A DNA stretch of 13,142 bases from Sphingomonadaceae bacterium (GTDB lineage Bacteria > Pseudomonadota > Alphaproteobacteria > Sphingomonadales > Sphingomonadaceae). Location of the stretch: the NCBI GenBank assembly GCA_947442095.1, contig CANEVG010000054.1, positions 1 through 13,142 on the forward strand, read 5' to 3'. The notes beneath the pieces are model-generated. The model was not told where the DNA came from. It saw nothing but the letters and a program-made list of their open reading frames with translations, and searched no databases. Below, in pieces: positions 8,628-13,142 of the stretch. How positions within the stretch are numbered: the stretch's first letter is position 1; each line of letters begins with the position of its first letter. Position numbers and translations under genes: made by a program.

Positions 8628-8647
8628 CACGTAATCGCCACGTAATC
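8628..8647 (+). repeat. 9-bp direct repeat with 11-bp period near the tRNA end
   Basis: CACGTAATC occurs at 8628-8636 and again at 8639-8647, with a period of 11 bases, about one helical turn. AACGTG follows, giving a further CACGT-like half site in the opposite sense. Short direct repeats on one helix face, 57 bases from a candidate integration site, resemble arm-type binding sites for a tyrosine recombinase or an excisionase. That role is inferred. A chance repeat is possible. Confidence 0.45.
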
Positions 8648-8691
8648 AACGTGTTTCGTAGCATGGCGTAGAGGCTTGATTTTCGATGTGC

Positions 8692-8830
8692 GGGAGGACG
8701 TTTCCTCCCTGGTCGAAGCCGCTGCGCGGCTTCTTCACACCCACCTCAGCGGGGACACCCCGCAACGCCCCGAAACGAGGAGCGGGGCTGCTGACGCGCT
8801 CTGTCCCGCAGGGCTGCCTGCCCTGCTCCT
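8692..8830. repeat. Cluster of four perfect hairpins in non-coding DNA
   Basis: Four perfect inverted repeats follow one another. GGGAGGA/TCCTCCC has a 4-base loop (8692-8709). GAAGCCGC/GCGGCTTC has a 3-base loop (8715-8733). GCGGGG/CCCCGC has a 3-base loop (8749-8763). CAGGGC/GCCCTG has a 5-base loop (8809-8825). The last is flanked by AGGAGC (8778-8783) and GCTCCT (8825-8830), which could form a closing stem. None is followed by a clear T-run, although TTCTT follows the second. Such clusters occur at transfer origins, in structured RNAs and at island ends; the sequence does not decide between these. Confidence 0.5.
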
Positions 8831-9030
8831 GAGGGCGCGGTGTCTGACCCATAGGGCCCCGCACGCACTCTGATCCGGCGGACATGGCCCAAAGCGCTGG
8901 CCGGGAAAGCCGACAGGCCCCGCCTTTCCGACTGCGCGAGCGATGACGCGATGCTCCGCCTCGTTCAGGGTGCAGTTTCTTGCTTTGGCGATCTCGCTGG
9001 CCGCTCGCGCGGTTGTAAGCGTTGAGGGGG

Positions 9031-9112
9031 AGAGTGAGAGTCTGGCGGGCTTCGCCGTGACGGGATGAGGGTCGAGAGAGAGGCTCCCGGCCAGCCGTCA
9101 TGGAGATTTCCC
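9031..9112 (+). promoter_or_regulatory. Structured leader of the DUF932 gene, radC-motif-like (copy 1)
   Basis: The leader starts with an AGAGTGAGAG box at 9031-9040. TGACGG (9058-9063) pairs perfectly with CCGTCA (9095-9100), enclosing a GAGAGAGAG run at 9074-9082. The 3' arm runs directly into TGGAGA, the ribosome binding site, with GGAG at 9102-9105, seven bases before the ATG at 9113. Copy 2 upstream of the parB-like gene has the same elements at the same spacing. The layout recalls the radC RNA motif, a computationally found leader of alphaproteobacterial genes for DNA-binding and anti-restriction proteins, often on mobile DNA. That link is from memory and needs a covariance-model check. 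Placing the ribosome binding site directly after the stem suggests control of translation initiation. Confidence 0.62.
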
Positions 9113-10306
9113 ATGGATATGCAGGTTCTCGATACGCGCCGCGACTCAAGCGGCGGCTATAAGGTGGATGTCTCGCGCGGCTCGCGCGTGGGTCGGGTGT
9201 CGTCGGAGTGGTTCTCGCGCCCAGATGATGAGCGGTTTCTGTCACTGGGCGATTTGGCCCGATCAGTGCGCGGTCGGTCTGACCGGAGCCGGACGCGCGT
9301 GGTCGAGACGGCGCTGATCCATGTCGAAGCAAACCGCAATGATCCGGAACGCCTGACTCTCATGTTGCCGGGTGCCGAGGCACCGGTGACGCCAACTCAT
9401 TGGAGCTTTGGGCAACTGGCCAGCCAGGTAGGCGCTCCTGCTGCCTATCTGCGCCAACTTCCGGCGCCGCTCGCCGCGATCAATCTGCAATACGGGCTGA
9501 CCTCCAACCGAGCCGAGCAGATCAAGACGCTCGAAACCGACAATGGCCGCCTCGAACTGCGCGCAGTGACAAGCCCCGACTACGGCCGGATCTACGACCA
9601 TGAGCTTGTCGAAGCGGTGCAGAAGATCGCTGGCAACGGCACCGGCGACACACGCTGGAAGGTTCCGGGCGTGCTCGACTGGTCGACCGGGGTCTACAAC
9701 CCTAACGTCGACATCTCGAAGGATACGACCACGCTCTATGCGTCGGATCGCGACGTCTTCCTGTTTCTGGTCGATGATCTCAACCCGATCGAAGCCGGGC
9801 GGCTGCCCGACGGATCGCCCGATCTCTACTTCCGCGGGTTCTATTGCTGGAACTCCGAGGTCGGCGCTAAGACGCTCGGCATGGCGAGCTTCTACCTGCG
9901 CGCGGTCTGCCAGAACCGGAACCTGTGGGGGGTGGAGGACTTCGAAGAGATCAACATCCGCCACAGCAAATATGCGGCGAACCGCTTTGCCCACGAAGCC
10001 GAACCGGCGCTGCTGAACTTTGCCAATTCCTCGCCGCAGCCGTTCGTCAACGGCATCAAGACCGCCCGAGAGCGAATTGTCGCCCGCAGCGACGAAGACC
10101 GGCAGAATTTCCTGCGGGCGCGCGGATTCTCCAAGGCTGAAACCGGCCGGATCATCGAGACCGTCCTCGCCGAGGAATGCCGCCCGCCGGAATCGATCTT
10201 CGATTTCGTGCAAGGCATCACCGCGCTTGCGCGCACCAAGCCGCATCAGGACGCCCGGCTCGACATGGAGGGCAAGGCCAAGAAGTTGCTCGACCGGGTG
10301 CACTAA
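9113..10306 (+). CDS. DUF932 domain protein (phage/plasmid-like, function unknown)
   Basis: This encodes 397 residues. It belongs to the DUF932 family of proteins found on phages, plasmids and integrative elements; its biochemical role is not established. Family-like blocks are RAVTSPDYGRIYDHELVEAV (about 150-169), the SDRDVFLFLVDD strand (211-222) and the run from RGFYCWNSEVG through GMASFYLRAVCQNRNLWG (241-273), then IRHSKYAANRF (282-292). No signal peptide or membrane segment is visible, so it is probably cytoplasmic. The start at 9113 is chosen because GGAG lies seven bases upstream at the end of the structured leader; an ATG at 9065 lies inside the leader stem and is unlikely. The gene precedes the parB-like gene by 129 bases in the same direction, with a matching leader between them, so the two are probably co-regulated. 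Confidence 0.85.
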   Translation: MDMQVLDTRRDSSGGYKVDVSRGSRVGRVSSEWFSRPDDERFLSLGDLARSVRGRSDRSRTRVVETALIHVEANRNDPERLTLMLPGAEAPVTPTHWSFGQLASQVGAPAAYLRQLPAPLAAINLQYGLTSNRAEQIKTLETDNGRLELRAVTSPDYGRIYDHELVEAVQKIAGNGTGDTRWKVPGVLDWSTGVYNPNVDISKDTTTLYASDRDVFLFLVDDLNPIEAGRLPDGSPDLYFRGFYCWNSEVGAKTLGMASFYLRAVCQNRNLWGVEDFEEINIRHSKYAANRFAHEAEPALLNFANSSPQPFVNGIKTARERIVARSDEDRQNFLRARGFSKAETGRIIETVLAEECRPPESIFDFVQGITALARTKPHQDARLDMEGKAKKLLDRVH

Positions 10307-10352
10307 GCCTCCCCGGGCCCAGCCAGTTACTCCTGCGTTGCGCTGCCTTCTC

Positions 10353-10435
10353 AGAGTGAGAGGGCGGCGCTTCGCTTCGTGACGGGTTCGGGCCTGAGAG
10401 AGAGTCTTTCGGGCGGCCCGTCATGGAGAAACGCC
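10353..10435 (+). promoter_or_regulatory. Structured leader of the parB-like gene, radC-motif-like (copy 2)
   Basis: An AGAGTGAGAG box lies at 10353-10362, 27 bases before the stem as in copy 1. TGACGGG (10380-10386) pairs perfectly with CCCGTCA (10417-10423). The GAGAGAGAG run at 10396-10404 begins 16 bases into the element, again identical in spacing to copy 1. An inner stem can form between GCCTGAG (10392-10398) and TTCGGGC (about 10408-10414, with wobble pairs). Next comes TGGAGA, with GGAG seven bases before the ATG at 10436. Here the AGAGTGAGAG box can also pair with the CCTTCTCA just before it (10346-10353), a hairpin not seen in copy 1. Confidence 0.62.
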
Positions 10436-12508
10436 ATGACCAAGACTTTGCCCAAGCTCGTGCTTAGCGCCTCGCGCGATATCCCGTTTTCGCAGCTGGT
10501 GCTGAGCCAGAAGAATGTCCGGCGGGTAAAGGCCGGCCTTTCGATCGAGGATCTGGCCGAGGACATTTATCGCCGGACCCTGCTCCAGAGCATCAACGTC
10601 CGCCCCGTGCTCGATGCCGACGGCAAGGAAACCGGCATGTTCGAGGTGCCGGCCGGTGGCCGCCGTTTCCGGGCCCTCGAACTGCTGGTGAAGACCAAGC
10701 GGATGGCAAAGGATCAACCGGTCCCTTGCGTCGTGCGCGAAGCCGGGATCGCCGAAGAGGACTCGCTCGCCGAAAACGTCATGCGCGTCGCGCTGCATCC
10801 GCTCGACCAGTTCCGTGCCTTCAGCGCGCTGATCGAAGCGGGCCTGTCCGAGGAAGATATCGCCGCGCGGTTTTTCGTCTCTGTCTCGACCGTACGCCAG
10901 CGCCTGCGGCTCGCCTCGGTCTCGCCCACCCTGCTCGAAATCTATGGTGAGGACGGCATCACGCTTGAACAGCTCATGGCCTTCTCGGTCACCGACAACC
11001 ACGCGCGCCAGGAGCAGGTCTGGGAACAGGTCAATCAGGGGCACCATGTGCCGGCTTACCACATCCGCCGCTTGCTGACCGAAGACGCGATCTCCGCAAG
11101 CGACCGCCGCGTCCGGTTCATCGGCATTGACGCCTACACCGAGGCTGGCGGCTATGTGATGCGCGATCTGTTTTCGTCGGACGAGGATGGATGGTTGCAG
11201 GATCCCGGACTGGTCGAATTGCTGGTGAGCGAAAAGCTCTCCGAACTCGCACAGGAAATCGGTGCAGAAGGCTGGAAATGGGTCGAGGCCGCCGTGGACC
11301 TGCCCTATGGCTGCGAGCGCGGCAAACGCCGGATCGTCGGCACGACCGTTCCGTTGACCGACGACGAGCAGGCACGGCGCGATGTGCTGGTCGAGGAATA
11401 TGACCGCATTGGCGACGACTACGGCGATGGCAGCGACCTTCCCGACGAAGTCGATGCGCGGCTGACCGCAATCGATGCCGAACTGACCGCCCTGAACAGT
11501 CGTCCCACGGTTTACGATCCAGACGACATGGCGCGCGCCGGCGTGTTCATTTCGCTGCCCCATGATGGTCGCCTGCGGATCGACCGCGGCTATGTCCGTC
11601 CTGAAGATGAACCCCTCGCTGATGGCCAGAATGACAGTGCGCACGATGCCAACGCAGACGTGTCCGATGGCCCGACTGTCACCGTGGCAGGGCAAGCGGC
11701 GCCAATCGGTGGTGACGACGACGAAGACGAGGCAATCAAGCCGTTGCCTGACAGGCTCGTTTCCGAACTCACTGCTGAACGCACGCTCGCTCTGCGCGAT
11801 GCACTGGCCAACGCTCCGCAAGCGGCGTTCCTCGCCCTTCTCCATGCGCTCGTCCTATCGGTGTTCCGTCCCCACGGGACACATGGCTGTGTGCAGATCG
11901 GCGTCACCCATGCCTGGCTCGGCAATGTCGCACCGAACTTGCGCGAGAGTGTCTGGAGCCAGTCGATCCAGGCGCGGCACGAACATTGGGGTGAAAGGCT
12001 GCCGGATGAACCACAGGCGCTGTGGGACGCCCTCGCCGCAATGCCGCAGGATGAGCAGATGGCGCTGCTCGCCCACTGTGTCAGCCACGGCGTCAACGCA
12101 CTGTTTGAGCCGAGCAAGGGCTATGACGGACGCATCTCAGCGCACGGTGTGGCGCAGCGCATTGCCGCCGCCGATGCTCTGGCAGCAGTCGTCGGGCTCG
12201 ACATGGCCGAGGCTGGCTGGACGCCAACAGTCGACAACTACCTCGGGCGGGTGACCAAACCCCGGATTATTGAAGCGGTCCGCGAAGCGAAGGGCGATGC
12301 GACCGCAATCCTGATCGAACATCTCAAGAAGGGTGACATGGCACGCGAGGCCGAACGGCTGCTGAGCGGCACCGGTTGGTTGCCGGAAACCCTGCGGTTG
12401 CCGGTGATCGAAGCAGATGAAGCTGAAATCGCCGACCTGCCCGATTTCCTCGCGGATGATGCCGAACAGGCGGACGCCGACGACGCCTTCGCAATCGCTG
12501 CCGAATGA
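10436..12508 (+). CDS. Large ParB/RepB/Spo0J-like DNA-binding protein of mobile element
   Basis: This encodes 690 residues, about twice the length of chromosomal ParB. The N-terminal ParB nucleotide-binding domain is recognisable from about 14-120: the N-V-R-R segment at 27-30, GGRRFRA (74-80, the G-x-R-R-x-x-A box) and ENVMRVALHPLDQFRAF (113-129). A helix-turn-helix follows at about 136-161 (LSEEDIAARFFVSVSTVRQRLRLA). The C-terminal 500 residues are not canonical ParB dimer domain. They include an acidic low-complexity linker (around 420-465, GGDDDEDEA) and an alpha-helical region of unknown role ending in an acidic tail. No parA lies beside it, so a role as element regulator or nucleoid-binding factor is as likely as partition. 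The start is set by the GGAG in leader copy 2. The strong hairpin after it may end the transcript. Confidence 0.88.
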   Translation: MTKTLPKLVLSASRDIPFSQLVLSQKNVRRVKAGLSIEDLAEDIYRRTLLQSINVRPVLDADGKETGMFEVPAGGRRFRALELLVKTKRMAKDQPVPCVVREAGIAEEDSLAENVMRVALHPLDQFRAFSALIEAGLSEEDIAARFFVSVSTVRQRLRLASVSPTLLEIYGEDGITLEQLMAFSVTDNHARQEQVWEQVNQGHHVPAYHIRRLLTEDAISASDRRVRFIGIDAYTEAGGYVMRDLFSSDEDGWLQDPGLVELLVSEKLSELAQEIGAEGWKWVEAAVDLPYGCERGKRRIVGTTVPLTDDEQARRDVLVEEYDRIGDDYGDGSDLPDEVDARLTAIDAELTALNSRPTVYDPDDMARAGVFISLPHDGRLRIDRGYVRPEDEPLADGQNDSAHDANADVSDGPTVTVAGQAAPIGGDDDEDEAIKPLPDRLVSELTAERTLALRDALANAPQAAFLALLHALVLSVFRPHGTHGCVQIGVTHAWLGNVAPNLRESVWSQSIQARHEHWGERLPDEPQALWDALAAMPQDEQMALLAHCVSHGVNALFEPSKGYDGRISAHGVAQRIAAADALAAVVGLDMAEAGWTPTVDNYLGRVTKPRIIEAVREAKGDATAILIEHLKKGDMAREAERLLSGTGWLPETLRLPVIEADEAEIADLPDFLADDAEQADADDAFAIAAE

Positions 12509-12516
12509 ACTTCGCT

Positions 12517-12546
12517 CGCGCGGGGCGGCCCGGGTCGCCCCGCGCG
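12517..12546 (+). terminator. Strong GC hairpin after the parB-like gene, possible terminator or processing site
   Basis: CGCGCGGGGCG (12517-12527) pairs perfectly over 11 bp with CGCCCCGCGCG (12536-12546) around an 8-base loop, starting eight bases after the stop codon. It is followed by TCTTTC and a C-run, only a weak U-tract, so termination may be partial. The gene downstream has its own good ribosome binding site but no visible promoter, so read-through is plausible. The stem could also protect the 3' end of the upstream message. Confidence 0.55.
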
Positions 12547-12579
12547 TCTTTCCCCCCTCACCGATGAAGGAGCCTTGCC

Positions 12580-12795
12580 ATGGCAATTCCTGACCATGCC
12601 CGCGCCAATTTCGAGACGCTGCTAAAAGCGGCACAAGCGGGCGATCTCGCGCTGATGGAATGTACCGAGGTTGCCAGCGGCGAAACCCGCTACGTTCTTT
12701 GCGCAGTTGGCCGCGACGACGGCGACTATGTGATGACACCGTTCGGGCACCTCGCACCGGGCAATCCCTACGAGGCCTATATTCCGCCCGCCTGA
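12580..12795 (+). CDS. Small DUF6117-like protein of integrative elements
   Basis: This encodes 71 residues. The ATG has an AAGGAG ribosome binding site seven bases upstream (12567-12572), which makes a real gene likely despite the short length. The sequence begins MAIPDHARANFETLLKAAQ, predicted helical, followed by a strand-rich part with LALMECTEVASGETRYVLC, DDGDYVMTPFGHL and the end GNPYEAYIPPA. I recognise it as resembling the DUF6117 family, which in alphaproteobacterial islands sits between parB-like and strawberry-notch genes; the family number is from memory. No function is known. There is no membrane segment or signal peptide. It is 41 bases ahead of the next gene, in the same direction. 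Confidence 0.75.
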   Translation: MAIPDHARANFETLLKAAQAGDLALMECTEVASGETRYVLCAVGRDDGDYVMTPFGHLAPGNPYEAYIPPA

Positions 12796-12836
12796 TCCGG
12801 CCTGCACTCCCCCAACTTCATTGAAGGAATTCCGAC

Positions 12837-13142
12837 ATGACCAACTCGCCTTTGGCGGGGGCCTCCGCGCGCCCGCTTGCCGCTGCTTGCCCGCAGCAAA
12901 CCGCTACCGCGATCATCACCGCAGCCCATGACCTGCTCGGCCACCTTGCCGCCGGTCGCCGGATCGACACGCCCGCCATTCGCACCGCCATGCAGTCCGC
13001 CTTTGGCGCAAGCGATGCGACAGGAGCCTGGGACTGGAAGATCGCCTACGAAGCCGTCGAGGTCGCGCAATTACTGTTCATGCGCCGCTACGGCCCGGCG
13101 ATCCACGCCAGGACCGCCGATCCGTTCGAACGGCTGAAACTG
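12837..13142 (+). CDS. Strawberry-notch-type helicase/methyltransferase, N-terminal fragment (runs off window)
   Basis: The first 102 codons are present and the frame is still open at the window end. The start has GAAGGA eight bases upstream (12823-12828). After a variable N-terminus, the segment TAIITAAHDLLGHLAAGRRID, then AFGASDATGAWDWKIAYEA and LLFMRRYGPAIHARTADP, resembles the N-terminal helical region of very large (over 1,000 residues) proteins on alphaproteobacterial plasmids and ICEs. These combine a class I SAM-dependent methyltransferase with a DEAD/DEAH strawberry-notch helicase. None of the catalytic motifs is inside the window, so the assignment rests on this N-terminal region and the gene order. 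Integrity of the rest cannot be judged. Confidence 0.72.
   Translation, partial: MTNSPLAGASARPLAAACPQQTATAIITAAHDLLGHLAAGRRIDTPAIRTAMQSAFGASDATGAWDWKIAYEAVEVAQLLFMRRYGPAIHARTADPFERLKL

Larger units (their letters stand above)
8572..9030. other. Gene-poor stretch at the presumed island end, rich in inverted repeats
   Basis: No gene here is convincing. It begins directly at the tRNA 3' end with a relatively AT-rich stretch (about 8572-8690), then turns very GC-rich. It holds a 9-bp direct repeat (8628-8647) and hairpins at 8692-8709, 8715-8733, 8749-8763, 8809-8825 and 8904-8929. Open frames on both strands (for example 8676-8873 plus, TTG start only, and 8646-9332 minus) lack ribosome binding sites or known motifs. 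The minus frame also runs antisense through the DUF932 start. The stretch may hold an attachment region, a transfer origin or a non-coding RNA. I see no relaxase, integrase or excisionase gene. Confidence 0.6.

Noticed and set aside
8676..8873. 65-codon plus-strand frame with a TTG start
   Set aside because: There is no ribosome binding site, and it spans the hairpin cluster, which explains its conserved-looking repeats better than a protein would.
9065..9112. Upstream ATG as the DUF932 start
   Set aside because: It would place 16 codons inside the structured leader and has no ribosome binding site; the ATG at 9113 has GGAG at ideal distance.
8646..9332. 228-codon minus-strand frame across the gene-poor stretch
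   Set aside because: Arg/Ser/Pro-rich composition, no known motif, and it runs through the structured leader and the start of the DUF932 gene. The other minus frame over about 8900-9060 contains a protein-like stretch (SEIAKARNCTLNEAEHRVIA) but has no ATG, GTG or TTG start; it could be a decayed remnant, but the evidence is too thin.
10421..11845. 474-codon open frame on the minus strand opposite the parB-like gene
   Set aside because: Its translation is Gly/His/Arg-rich without motifs, it has no ribosome binding site of note, and it is antisense to a well-supported gene.

Overview
The window looks like a chromosomal segment of a GC-rich alphaproteobacterium, most likely in the Sphingomonadaceae (Novosphingobium/Sphingobium type). 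The basis is the codon use, the close fit of the MreB, MreC, MreD, PBP2 and RodA sequences to sphingomonad forms as I remember them, and a MutL carrying its own endonuclease motif. No database search was possible, so all family assignments rest on motif recognition.

Region 1 (1-2365): the tail of a GNAT acetyltransferase on the plus strand, converging on a minus-strand pair of mutL and a small proline-rich lipoprotein gene whose start overlaps the mutL stop codon (ATGA). Region 2 (2366-8405): the rod-shape and lateral-wall operon mreB-mreC-mreD-mrdA-rodA, tightly packed with overlapping or nearly touching ends, and divergent from mutL. Together these genes build the elongasome: MreB filaments on the inner face of the membrane, MreC and MreD as membrane scaffold, PBP2 as transpeptidase and RodA as SEDS glycosyltransferase.

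Region 3 (8496-8571): a complete tRNA-Lys(CTT) with encoded CCA. Right after its 3' end the character changes to accessory DNA, so I infer that this tRNA is the insertion site of a genomic island or integrative conjugative element, with one island end in the window.

Region 4 (8572-13142): about 485 bases with no convincing gene but with a spaced 9-bp direct repeat and a run of perfect hairpins. Then come four plus-strand genes typical of alphaproteobacterial plasmids and ICEs: a DUF932 protein, a 690-residue ParB-like protein, a 71-residue DUF6117-like protein, and the N-terminus of a very large strawberry-notch-type helicase/methyltransferase cut by the window end. The DUF932 and parB-like genes each have the same kind of structured leader: an AGAGTGAGAG box, a TGACGG/CCGTCA stem closing on a GAGAGAGAG core, and an immediately following ATGGAGA ribosome binding site, with almost identical spacing. 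This resembles the radC RNA motif of alphaproteobacterial mobile DNA and is the most interesting signal here. A strong GC hairpin follows the parB-like gene.
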